64,000 nucleotides of DNA, taken from assembly GCF_028561275.1 (NCBI RefSeq), contig NZ_JAQQTF010000006.1, forward strand, positions 365,064 to 429,063, in the 5' to 3' direction. Positions 25,396-33,390 of this stretch are shown piece after piece. Source of the stretch: Aureisphaera galaxeae. Lineage in GTDB: Bacteria; Bacteroidota; Bacteroidia; Flavobacteriales; Flavobacteriaceae. The number at the start of each line of letters is the position of its first letter. Position 1 is the first letter of the stretch. The position numbers and the translations under genes are program-made. Below the pieces are notes generated by a model. It saw only the letters and a program-made list of their open reading frames with translations. It had not been told where the DNA came from and ran no database searches.

Positions 25396-25926
25396 ATGGA
25401 AAAAGGACTATTGGAAAAAACAGGGAAGCCACTCGATCATTGGATACAAGTGGTAAAGGATTCGAAAATTGAAAAGCACAAGGCCATTATCGATTTTCTG
25501 AAAACGGAACACGGATTTACCCACGGTTACGCCAATTTTGTGTCATTAAAAGCGCGAAAAGCGGATGCAGGATCTATGGACGATACCAATCTGTTGACGA
25601 ATCAATACAAAGGAAAGGAGCATTTAAAACCGCTCTATGATGCACTTCATTCCAAGATAAGTGCGTTGGGCAATGACATTACCATTACACCGAAGAAGGA
25701 CAGTGTGAGCTTTATTCGGAAAAGGCAGTTTGTCTTGGTAAAACCGGCCACCAAAACCCGTATGGATATTGGGTTAAAGCTAAAGGGTAAAGAGATCACG
25801 GACCGATTGGAAAACTCAGGCCCCTTTGGTGCCATGTGTACTCATAGGGTTCGATTAGAGACGTTGGAAGAAATCGATTCACAACTTATGGAATGGATAC
25901 AGGAGGCATATGAGAAAGCGGGGTAA
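25396..25926 (+). CDS. DUF4287/DUF5655 domain protein
   Basis: This 176-residue cytosolic protein has an N-terminal DUF4287-like helical domain (KTGKPLDHWIQVVKDS; LKTEHGFTHGYANFVSLKAR) and a C-terminal DUF5655-like domain (about 75-170, including SFIRKRQFVLVKPATKTRMD). Proteins with this pair are small, widespread and of unknown function; DUF5655 has been linked by fold to nucleic-acid-related proteins, which I cannot confirm. It is last in the 23102-25926 gene set. Confidence 0.75.
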   Translation: MEKGLLEKTGKPLDHWIQVVKDSKIEKHKAIIDFLKTEHGFTHGYANFVSLKARKADAGSMDDTNLLTNQYKGKEHLKPLYDALHSKISALGNDITITPKKDSVSFIRKRQFVLVKPATKTRMDIGLKLKGKEITDRLENSGPFGAMCTHRVRLETLEEIDSQLMEWIQEAYEKAG

Positions 25927-26033
25927 CGCTCGAAATAGCAAATAGCCTCAGACTAATTCAGAAGACTCTTTCACTCAATCAACCTTTTTTAACTAATTGG
26001 GGTACTCTAGCTTCGCAGAAATAATCTGCATAT

Positions 26034-27002
26034 ATGAAGGATTGGGTACCCATTGTCTTTTTAATTTCCTTTTCATTTGTTTCTGGTCAAACGGAAATAA
26101 TTGATCCTAATGATGGATATAGTGAAGAGCCATGCGAGTTTTGTTCCTATCCCCCACTTGCACAAAGGAATGAACAAGCTATTCTTTTTCCCGAAGAGCT
26201 CATGAAAAAAGAGAAAATACGAAAAGTAATTGCGTACTCTCGGGACAAGTACCCAAGGAAAGGTTCGACAGTGTATCAAATTGAACGTCCCTATGTATAC
26301 CGTACATATCGATTTGATAATAATGGTAGAATTTCTTCCAAGGTCGTTTACTTTTCGGGAGAACCCATGTACAAGTACTATTTCGAAAGAGATACTGAAG
26401 GGAAAATAATAAAGGAAGAAGAAGAAAACCTGATAGATGAAAGCTCAGAAGAATTCATGGGTTTAGGAAAAATATTGGACTATGCTTATGATGAAAGCGG
26501 TAATCTCATTCGGAAGAAATATCGCAACGGTTCGGGTGACATCGTTAGTGATGAGCAAGCTTTTTATTGGGAATTCGAATACACTAAGGAAAACCTTCTT
26601 TTACGTGAGACCGAATATGACAACGACGGCTTTGAACCTAGGGTCTGGATGTTTAGGGAATATAGCGGGTTTCAAAATGGAAAACCAACTCAATATACAT
26701 ATGGAGAGAGACCGCCCTTGGGAGGAAAATTGTTATATGATGAAAACTGGCAGTTGGTAAAGAATATTTACAAAGATTCGATCCAATCCGACCCTCTTTC
26801 TTTCGAAATCACCTATGAATACGACAACCAAGGCAGGCTTATTAAGTTAGATCGAAAAAGTACAGATCTAGAGCAATTTGGGTGTCCCGAAGAAGGGAAC
26901 CTAACCGATCATTATGAATATGAAGAAAGTGGGCTACTAAGGTTCATAAAACATAGCTATAAAGAAAGGGAATGTTATATGGTGTTTGAATATAAAAGAT
27001 AA
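26034..27002 (+). CDS. Hypothetical exported protein with YD-like repeats
   Basis: This 322-residue protein has a signal peptide (cleavage near VSGQ) and several degenerate Y/F-x-Y-D-x-x-G-x-L/I motifs (YRFDNNGRISSK, YAYDESGNLIRK, YEYDNQGRLIKL), resembling the YD/RHS-like beta repeats of secreted proteins. It has no RHS core or toxin tip and is too short for an Rhs toxin. A short inverted repeat (GCAGA-N5-TCTGC, 26015-26029) lies just before the ATG. Function unknown. Confidence 0.65.
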   Translation: MKDWVPIVFLISFSFVSGQTEIIDPNDGYSEEPCEFCSYPPLAQRNEQAILFPEELMKKEKIRKVIAYSRDKYPRKGSTVYQIERPYVYRTYRFDNNGRISSKVVYFSGEPMYKYYFERDTEGKIIKEEEENLIDESSEEFMGLGKILDYAYDESGNLIRKKYRNGSGDIVSDEQAFYWEFEYTKENLLLRETEYDNDGFEPRVWMFREYSGFQNGKPTQYTYGERPPLGGKLLYDENWQLVKNIYKDSIQSDPLSFEITYEYDNQGRLIKLDRKSTDLEQFGCPEEGNLTDHYEYEESGLLRFIKHSYKERECYMVFEYKR

Positions 27003-27092
27003 ATTGAATGCGGATCATAAATTATTGGAATTAATCCGCTGCTAAATTGAAAACCTTCTGTAATTTTAGAGAAACAAACCTAACATACAGAT

Positions 27093-27440
27093 ATGAAAAA
27101 ATTAGTATTCCTTATCCCAGCTCTAACCCTACTTGTTTCATGCGGCGGTAACGACCTTTGTGGAGAATACCAATGCGAAATGGCCAACGGAGAATTCGGT
27201 TCCAATTTACGATTTAAAGGTGGTGGTAAAGTCTTTATCGATCTTATCCCGGCCGACTTGGCCGAACGAAATCCAGAATTGGGGAGTAAACTAAATGTTC
27301 CCGGAACGTACGAAGTTGTAGATAGCGAAGTGGTTATTTCCTATTTCGATGGCTATCAGAACCACACGTTGAGCAAGGTAGACGACAAATTAACCTCGAC
27401 TTCCGATCTATTTAAATTATGCACCTGTAAGAATAAATAG
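27093..27440 (+). CDS. Small hypothetical lipoprotein
   Basis: This 115-residue protein has a lipoprotein signal (LTLLVSCGG, Cys17) and a small beta-rich domain. Paired cysteines occur near the N-terminus (CGEYQC) and C-terminus (CTC). The body resembles small META- or lipocalin-like domains in length, but no motif fixes a family. It probably sits in the outer membrane facing the periplasm. Confidence 0.65.
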   Translation: MKKLVFLIPALTLLVSCGGNDLCGEYQCEMANGEFGSNLRFKGGGKVFIDLIPADLAERNPELGSKLNVPGTYEVVDSEVVISYFDGYQNHTLSKVDDKLTSTSDLFKLCTCKNK

Positions 27441-27462
27441 GTGAAAATTTTTTAAGGTCTAT

Positions 27463-28341
27463 ATGGATGAAGAAAAACTGATCCAGGTAAAATTCCAGAA
27501 TAAAGCCCGCCCCGATTCGGCATTCGATATGCTGAAACTGGAAGAGCTTTTTCGGCGAAAATCCCTAGATCATAATCCGGAAAACCTTCATAAGGTCGAA
27601 TTCTTCATCATTTTATTGATTACCGAAGGACAGGGATATCACACTATCGATTTCACCGATTACAAATGTGAAAAAGGGACGGTTGTAACGATTCGGAAAG
27701 ATCAAATACATAAGTTTTTCAGAAGTGATAACGTAAAGGGTCATCTTTTGCTTTTTACTGACGAATTCCTGGTGAGTTATTTGGAAAAGCAGGAAAATCA
27801 GAAGTCCATGCAGCTCTTCAATGAATTCCTAGGGGTTCCAAAAATACAGTTGTCACAAAGTGATTTTGAAACGGTAAAAAATATAGTTCATAGAATTGAC
27901 GAGGAGTATTTTGAAACTATGGATGTCCATTCCCTTAGTATCATACGCAGTGAATTGCATATTCTTATCACCCAGCTGTATCGTATCAAATCGCAAAGCG
28001 ATCAGATCATTGCCGACAAAAAATACCTACCGGAGTTCATTACTTTTCAAAATTTGGTAGAAAATCATGTCGTTAGGACAACCAGGGTGAAAGATTACGC
28101 AGACATGATGGCGCTGAGCACAAAAACGCTCAATACCATTTCAAGAAACATCGTAAACAAAAGCGCCAAGGAGTTTATCGATGAGATTTGCAGCAAGCAA
28201 ATAAAACGGTTGCTTATAAACACCTCTCACTCCATTAAGGAGATTTCCTTTATGATGGGTTTTGAAGAAACCACCAATTTTTACAAGTACTTTAAACGGC
28301 AACTCGGAATGACCCCCGAGCAATTTCGCGCTTCCTTCTAG
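27463..28341 (+). CDS. AraC family transcriptional regulator
   Basis: This 292-residue protein has an N-terminal cupin-like sensor domain (about 40-110, with GQGYHTIDFTDY) and a C-terminal AraC helix-turn-helix pair ending GMTPEQFRASF. It is followed 99 bases later by the SnoaL-like lipoprotein gene, which it may regulate; this is inference from position. It starts 22 bases after the small lipoprotein gene. Confidence 0.88.
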   Translation: MDEEKLIQVKFQNKARPDSAFDMLKLEELFRRKSLDHNPENLHKVEFFIILLITEGQGYHTIDFTDYKCEKGTVVTIRKDQIHKFFRSDNVKGHLLLFTDEFLVSYLEKQENQKSMQLFNEFLGVPKIQLSQSDFETVKNIVHRIDEEYFETMDVHSLSIIRSELHILITQLYRIKSQSDQIIADKKYLPEFITFQNLVENHVVRTTRVKDYADMMALSTKTLNTISRNIVNKSAKEFIDEICSKQIKRLLINTSHSIKEISFMMGFEETTNFYKYFKRQLGMTPEQFRASF

Positions 28342-28440
28342 CATTTTCCCATTTTTACAGTATTTCTGCTTTTTTCTATACCGCCCTGTTTACATGGTTG
28401 ATACATCTTTGTACCATCAATTAACACAAAAGATAACATC

Positions 28441-29325
28441 ATGAAAACACTCGCTATGTGCACTTCCATACTACTGCTACTTCTGGGTAGTGGGTGTGGT
28501 AACAGTACACAACAAAAATCGGATACAAAACAATCAAACACTGAAAAAACAGAAACTATGGAATTAACAAACAAGGAAAAAGCAGTAGCCTTACTCAACA
28601 GTTTTAATACCGGGGACCAAACCCCAATCTCATACATTAACTCCCAAAAGTACATTCAGCACAATCTAGCGGTTGGTGATGGATTGGAAGGCTTCGGGGA
28701 AGTTATGCAGCATGCACCCGAAGGTGGTTTCAAGGCCAATGTGGTTCGTGCCTTTCAGGATGGGGATTTTGTATTTACCCATACCGAATATAATTTCTTT
28801 GGGCCCAAGGTTGGATTCGATGTATTTCGTTTCGAAGACGGATTAATCGTAGAGCACTGGGATAACCTTTCGGAAATTACCCCACCCAATCCCAGTGGAA
28901 GAACCCAATTGGACGGAGCTGTTGACATTTCAGACAAAGAGAAAACTTCAGAAAACAAGAAATTGGTCGAGGGGTTTGTAAACGATGTACTTATGAATGG
29001 GCAATCGGATAAATTAACGACCTACATAAACGCGGAGAAATACCTTCAGCACAATGCTGCTGTGGCCGACGGTTTGGACGGCCTAGGAGCTGCCTTACAA
29101 TACTTTGCAGATAATGGATTGGTGATGCAGTATGACAAGGTTCATAGCGTATTAGGCGAAGGAAACTTTGTATTGACCATTAGTGAAGGTAAATTTGGAA
29201 AGGGTGATCATGTAGCCTATTACGATCTATTCCGTGTGGAGAATGGCCTAATTGTGGAGCATTGGGATGTAATTGAGGTCATTCCGCCACAAGAGGAATG
29301 GAAAAATTCCAACGGAAAGTTCTAA
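28441..29325 (+). CDS. Lipoprotein with two SnoaL-like (NTF2-fold) domains
   Basis: This 294-residue protein has a lipobox (LLGSGCG, Cys19) and two homologous SnoaL-like units (about 45-155 and 170-285), each with YI...KY-I/L-QHN, D/G-GL-x-G, and the FRxExGLIVEHWD motif. SnoaL-like NTF2-fold proteins include small polyketide cyclases and hydratases, but most bacterial members have no known role. Tandem duplication within a lipoprotein suggests a binding or scavenging role in the cell envelope rather than a known enzyme. Confidence 0.82.
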   Translation: MKTLAMCTSILLLLLGSGCGNSTQQKSDTKQSNTEKTETMELTNKEKAVALLNSFNTGDQTPISYINSQKYIQHNLAVGDGLEGFGEVMQHAPEGGFKANVVRAFQDGDFVFTHTEYNFFGPKVGFDVFRFEDGLIVEHWDNLSEITPPNPSGRTQLDGAVDISDKEKTSENKKLVEGFVNDVLMNGQSDKLTTYINAEKYLQHNAAVADGLDGLGAALQYFADNGLVMQYDKVHSVLGEGNFVLTISEGKFGKGDHVAYYDLFRVENGLIVEHWDVIEVIPPQEEWKNSNGKF

Positions 29326-29353
29326 AGGAACGTTCAAAATAATAACTTTGGAA

Positions 29354-29380
29354 GGCTGCTCTTCAATGAGCGGTCTTTTT
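29354..29380 (+). terminator. Terminator between the SnoaL lipoprotein and GNAT genes
   Basis: GGCTGCTC (29354-29361) pairs with GAGCGGTC (29368-29375) with G-U help, and a T5 run follows. A TAACTTTG box at 29343-29350 lies immediately before it and may be fortuitous. Confidence 0.6.
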
Positions 29381-29399
29381 GTTTAGCCGTATCTCAGGC

Positions 29400-29948
29400 A
29401 TGAGTATTAACGTTCGTGAAATAGCACACAAGGACATCCCTAGTTTGGTCGACTATTGGATGAGTTCTGATCCCGATTTTCTGGTCGGGATGGGAGTTGA
29501 TTTGGATAAAATGCCTGCGAAGGAAACTTTAGAAAAAGCCTTTTCCGAACAAATCGATACTACTTACAGAGACAAGCAGTCCTATGCCCTTATTTGGGAA
29601 TTGGATGGCAAGGCCATTGGACATACGAATATCAATCAGATACAATTTGGAAAGCGCGCCCATATGCATTTGCATCTTTGGTATGGTGGGAATCGTAAAA
29701 AAGGTATGGGTAGTACCCTGGTGATGAAGTCGCTTCCTTTCTTTTTCAAAAATTATGAACTGGATGAACTCTACTGCGAGCCCTATGCCTTGAATCCGGC
29801 ACCCAATAAAACTTTGGCCAAAATAGGTTTTGAATTTGTGAAAACCTATGAAACCATTCCAGGTTCCATCAACTTTTTTCAGGAGGTAAATCAGTGGCGA
29901 TTGACTCGAGAAAAATTTCAAGAATTACGACTTAAAAATGAGTCATAA
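29400..29948 (+). CDS. GNAT family N-acetyltransferase
   Basis: This 182-residue protein has the GNAT fold: a basic/charged N-terminal strand (INVREIAHKDIPSLVDYW), an acceptor-side core, the acetyl-CoA loop in NRKKGMGSTLVMKSL (R/Q-x-x-G-x-G/A), and the NPAPNKTLAKIGFEFVKTYE segment typical of RimJ/RimL-like members. Acceptor unknown. The ATG at 29400 follows the upstream terminator and gives the family N-terminus. Confidence 0.82.
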   Translation: MSINVREIAHKDIPSLVDYWMSSDPDFLVGMGVDLDKMPAKETLEKAFSEQIDTTYRDKQSYALIWELDGKAIGHTNINQIQFGKRAHMHLHLWYGGNRKKGMGSTLVMKSLPFFFKNYELDELYCEPYALNPAPNKTLAKIGFEFVKTYETIPGSINFFQEVNQWRLTREKFQELRLKNES

Positions 29949-30039
29949 GCCGTAACATTCTTCATCTTTCAGGACTGATAATACGAGTAAATTTCGTATC
30001 TTAAAGCTAGGTTTGATTTATAAGAAATTCGTCTGTTCA

Positions 30040-30411
30040 ATGGGGTTTTCTTTGGCAAACCGAGCATTCAACAAGATTGTTTCCATGGAAAAGGAAGATC
30101 CCATTTTTGGATGGAAACGCTAACCTAACATTCAGGAAATAGAAACTGAACAACAACAACGAGAGCGATTCGAAAAGGAACGAAAGGAAAAACCTTTGAC
30201 CAAAGGCGAATGGCTTACCTTTTTCTTTTTGCCATTTTTCACCTCAAATACTGTGGGAAAGGAAAATCTTTTCACGCAATCTGAGATGGATCGATTCGAA
30301 AAACATGGATTCCATAAAAAAGCAGAACAAGCAAAAATGGTAAAAGCCATGGGTGGTTTGTTTTGGGTGATTGTTGGATTTATCATACTGTTCATTCTAG
30401 CTTCCCAATAG
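30040..30411 (+). pseudogene. Membrane protein gene interrupted by one in-frame stop codon
   Basis: One reading frame runs from an ATG at 30040 to a stop at 30411, broken by a TAA at 30121-30123. Before the stop it reads a short peptide ending EKEDPIFGWKR. After it, a charged helix (QQQRERFEKERKEKP), an aromatic hydrophobic segment (WLTFFFLPFF), a charged middle, and a C-terminal transmembrane helix follow. The second part has no ATG near its beginning (a TTG at 30196 is the first usual start). I read this as a single gene disabled by a nonsense mutation; an intact 71-residue protein from the TTG is the alternative. Confidence 0.45.
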
Positions 30412-30447
30412 TGTTATAAACGTTAACGAATACTTTATTTCAAATAC

Positions 30448-31362
30448 ATGTTCTTCCGAAAAAAGAAAAAAAACAACCTCGTCATCCAATGCACCGTTTG
30501 CGAATGGAGACCCGATGGAGGTAAATATTGGGCCTGTAATTGTGGCCATGTATGGAACACCTTCAAAAGCCATGGAAAATGTCCAAAATGCGAAACACAA
30601 TATGTAAAGACCTGGTGCCCGGGTTGCGGGAAATCAACTCCTCATAAAGACTGGTATAAAACACCGGAAGAAATAATAGCGATAGAAGATTCTGGTGATC
30701 CCATCTTAAGAAAACGGAAGAAGAGCCTTGAGTCTCGACTAATAGGTTACGGCATTAAAAACTACAGAGTTAGCCATTTGGGGTACCTAAACTATTCTCC
30801 CGATAGCTTTCAAACACCTTATGAGGCGGGTTGCCGTATGATGATTTTATACGCTATTTCGCATGCCGTGCACTCTTTGGAAGATAGACCCGAAATTATT
30901 CAGTGGCTTAAAGAAGAGATGATTTGGGATAGGGTTTCCCAAAGTGAGAAAGCATTCCTTGAAGATCCAAATCCAGAGGAAGAAATCCTAATGGATCTGT
31001 CATGGCGCATAGAAAGTGCCTTAACCCTTGGGTGGTGCTTGAACAAGGTAGAAACACTTCCAAAATTGGACGCCAAGCACAACGAGGGTGTGTTTGAAGA
31101 ACTACAAAGGAACATTCCAGAAATTGGTGATTCCCTCATGCTGTTTCTTACAAATCTTGAATTCCGCAACACCGAAGAAATCCTTGAGGAAAACTTGGTA
31201 AACGAGTTGGCGACAACCTACTTCCGGGACTTGTTTCTGAATGGTCAAAAAGATCAGACAAAAATAAACCGAAGCACCAGTTATGAAAGGCATCAAGTCC
31301 TCAATTGGCTACGTCAGTTCATGGATATAGAAGAATGGGACGAAACAGATACATCCACATAA
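30448..31362 (+). CDS. Zinc-ribbon protein with C-terminal DUF4272 domain
   Basis: This 304-residue protein opens with a basic stretch and a zinc-ribbon region with several CxxC pairs (CTVC, CNCG, CPKC, CPGC; residues about 15-65). The C-terminal half has DUF4272 features: AGCRMMILYAISHAV, a W-L-K-E-E-x-x-W-D-x-V-S-x-S-E-K-A-F-L-E block near 150-170, and LSWRIESALTLGWCL. DUF4272 has no established function. The combination with a metal-binding head suggests contact with nucleic acid or protein. It is followed after 38 bases by the GyrB-like gene on the same strand. Confidence 0.75.
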   Translation: MFFRKKKKNNLVIQCTVCEWRPDGGKYWACNCGHVWNTFKSHGKCPKCETQYVKTWCPGCGKSTPHKDWYKTPEEIIAIEDSGDPILRKRKKSLESRLIGYGIKNYRVSHLGYLNYSPDSFQTPYEAGCRMMILYAISHAVHSLEDRPEIIQWLKEEMIWDRVSQSEKAFLEDPNPEEEILMDLSWRIESALTLGWCLNKVETLPKLDAKHNEGVFEELQRNIPEIGDSLMLFLTNLEFRNTEEILEENLVNELATTYFRDLFLNGQKDQTKINRSTSYERHQVLNWLRQFMDIEEWDETDTST

Positions 31363-31400
31363 GTTCAATTACTATTAACTCTAAATAAACAGCACAGACA

Positions 31401-32465
31401 TTGGAAAACACCTTTAACTCTGTTCAAGAATTAGACTCTGTAGCACATATCCGTAAAAGGCCCGGCATGTACCTAGGGCGTATAAACATGAAAGGCTTTA
31501 CCGATCTCCTAAAGGGAATTTTGAGTGAATCCTTAACCTCTTTGCAGGCCGATTCTATTTCTTTTGCTTATTCGGATTCCCGCTATGGTAAAATTATGAT
31601 CCAGAACATTCAAAACCCTGTAATAGATAATTGGAGTAGGATGTATTTTAACGAGACAAACCCATTTACTATGGGAATTTTACCCCTCAATGCACTTAGT
31701 AAGACATTTACCCTTAAATTGATAGATAGTGCATCTAACCCACTGCTTGAGCAAACCTATGAAAAAGGAATACTTAAAAATGGAGCGCCATTAGAAAAGG
31801 GGATGATTGCTGCTTCGTTAGAAATCAGTTTTGAACTGGATGATGAGATTTGGAGCAAGGATTTTACTTGGAATGAAGGTTATATGAATCATGTGTTGCA
31901 AGAATTTGCCTTTTTATACAAGAAGGTCTCGTTTCATAGTGCCTACGAAGTGCATGGCAGTAAGTGCAATACGATCTATCATTTTAAGAATGGACTTCAG
32001 GACCGATTGGAAATTGAAACCTTAAAAGGCTTGGGCGGCAGTTATTTCAACTCCTATATTGACGAGCAAATAGGTGATTTCCATTTGGAAGCTGCTTTTG
32101 CTTTTAGGGATTATACGGTCGATGAACCTTTTCTGAAATCGTACGTGAATGATTATTATACCCATGAAAATGGCAGTCATGTAGACGGGCTATTGAAAGG
32201 ACTTACCTATGGGGTCATGAAATATTTTCAAAAACATCAATTAACAGAGGTGTATAAAATTTCGGAAAAGGGAATGCAAGAAAACCTTATGGCTGCAATT
32301 AACATTAGAATGAAAGCACCTACTTTCAGCGGATGTGTAAAGAATAAACTGGCCAGCCCCGAAGTGGTAGAGCCCATCGCCGAATTTGTAGCCAATATAT
32401 TGTTTCGGAAAATCGAAAAAGATGAAGCATCGACCCAAAAATTGATCCGTAAATTTGAAATTTAA
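31401..32465 (+). CDS. Stand-alone GyrB/ParE-like protein with lost ATPase motifs
   Basis: This 354-residue protein aligns to the N-terminal ATPase-transducer half of type II topoisomerase B subunits. It keeps IRKRPGMYLG (residues about 17-26), the LNALSK...YEKG core strand region, the TxENGSHVDGLLKGL transducer segment, and the lid-contacting QTK-loop region as SGCVKNKLASPEV (lysine kept, Gln-Thr replaced). It lacks the DNAxDE motif with the catalytic glutamate, the DDGRGIP motif and the GGLHGVG lid glycines, and it has no TOPRIM or C-terminal domain. It should not hydrolyse ATP like gyrase. The start is a TTG at 31401. Homology is confident; function is unknown. Confidence 0.78.
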   Translation: MENTFNSVQELDSVAHIRKRPGMYLGRINMKGFTDLLKGILSESLTSLQADSISFAYSDSRYGKIMIQNIQNPVIDNWSRMYFNETNPFTMGILPLNALSKTFTLKLIDSASNPLLEQTYEKGILKNGAPLEKGMIAASLEISFELDDEIWSKDFTWNEGYMNHVLQEFAFLYKKVSFHSAYEVHGSKCNTIYHFKNGLQDRLEIETLKGLGGSYFNSYIDEQIGDFHLEAAFAFRDYTVDEPFLKSYVNDYYTHENGSHVDGLLKGLTYGVMKYFQKHQLTEVYKISEKGMQENLMAAINIRMKAPTFSGCVKNKLASPEVVEPIAEFVANILFRKIEKDEASTQKLIRKFEI

Positions 32466-32502
32466 GAGACCCCAAGCGGTAAAAGTTGTAAAAAGAAATC
32501 AT

Positions 32503-33207
32503 ATGAAAAGTCTAGTCACACTTTCTTTACTGGGTGTTCTATTGCTAACTTTAGGGCTCAAGGCGCCCAATGATATATACGAACCTCAAGCTACGCATCA
32601 GACGATCAATGGGGATAGCATTTTTAATTTTGGGAAGGCCTTATTCAAAGCCAACTGTGCTTCCTGCCATTATATTGGGATGGACAAAATAGCTACCGCA
32701 CCTGCCCTAGGTGACATTACCAAAAGAAGGGAACGCGATTGGTTATATGCCTATACCCGCAATTCGCAAGAGATGTTTCGCAATGGCGACAGTATCGCGA
32801 AAACCTTACGCGAAGCGGGATGGAGCCCTATGGAACCTTTCCCGAGCTTGACCGATGCTGATTTCGATAAGATTTATTACTTCGTTGAAAAACGTTATGA
32901 AATGTCTTTAAATGGAATTCCTGTGCCCATTGAATTCGAATTCAATCCAGCGGAGAATGAGCAAGTACAAGCATGTGCACATGTACTTTCCAAAGAAAGG
33001 CATATACTATATGCTTGTGTTTCCAAAGATCGATTTTGGACCTTCAGTTGTGCTTCCGAAACCCATGATCCAGAAGACTGGAACAAAACCACATTGCGAA
33101 CACTTTTCGAAATGGACAATTCCATAAACGAACTCTCCAATTTAATTCCGGAATACCCAGCATTCAGAAACAACCGAAAATCGGAATGGGATTTTAAATT
33201 GGACTGA
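32503..33207 (+). CDS. Exported c-type cytochrome
   Basis: This 234-residue protein has a signal peptide (MKSLVTLSLLGVLLLTLGLKA) and one class I cytochrome c domain with the heme-attachment motif CASCH near residue 64 (FKANCASCHYIG) and a MEPFPSLTD segment that supplies a candidate Met axial ligand. The C-terminal third is an added domain without a heme motif. It would be a periplasmic electron carrier. The ATG at 32503 is chosen for the signal peptide; the previous gene ends 37 bases earlier. Confidence 0.82.
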   Translation: MKSLVTLSLLGVLLLTLGLKAPNDIYEPQATHQTINGDSIFNFGKALFKANCASCHYIGMDKIATAPALGDITKRRERDWLYAYTRNSQEMFRNGDSIAKTLREAGWSPMEPFPSLTDADFDKIYYFVEKRYEMSLNGIPVPIEFEFNPAENEQVQACAHVLSKERHILYACVSKDRFWTFSCASETHDPEDWNKTTLRTLFEMDNSINELSNLIPEYPAFRNNRKSEWDFKLD

Positions 33208-33216
33208 AAAATCAAT

Positions 33217-33280
33217 GATTGAATGAGTTAATGAGTGAATGGGTGAATGGGTGAATGGGTGAATGGGTGAATGGGTGAAT
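33217..33280. repeat. 8-bp tandem repeat (GGGTGAAT)
   Basis: Five perfect copies of GGGTGAAT span 33241-33280, preceded by three diverged copies (GATTGAAT, GAGTTAAT, GAGTGAAT) from 33217. It lies just after the cytochrome stop, within a 183-base stretch with no gene. Confidence 0.92.
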
Positions 33281-33390
33281 AAATATGTAGCTGCTTTTCC
33301 CAATATTAATAAATATAGATTGGTAGTTTGTATTTTCAGTTTCAAATAGGTCATAATCTTTGTACATTTAAGAGATTAAAAACAACTGCT

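Noticed and set aside
26034..27002. Rhs toxin
   Set aside because: YD-like motifs are few and degenerate, and there is no core shell or toxin tip; it is a short exported protein.
33217..33280. CRISPR array
   Set aside because: Eight-base units in direct contact with no spacers and no cas genes.
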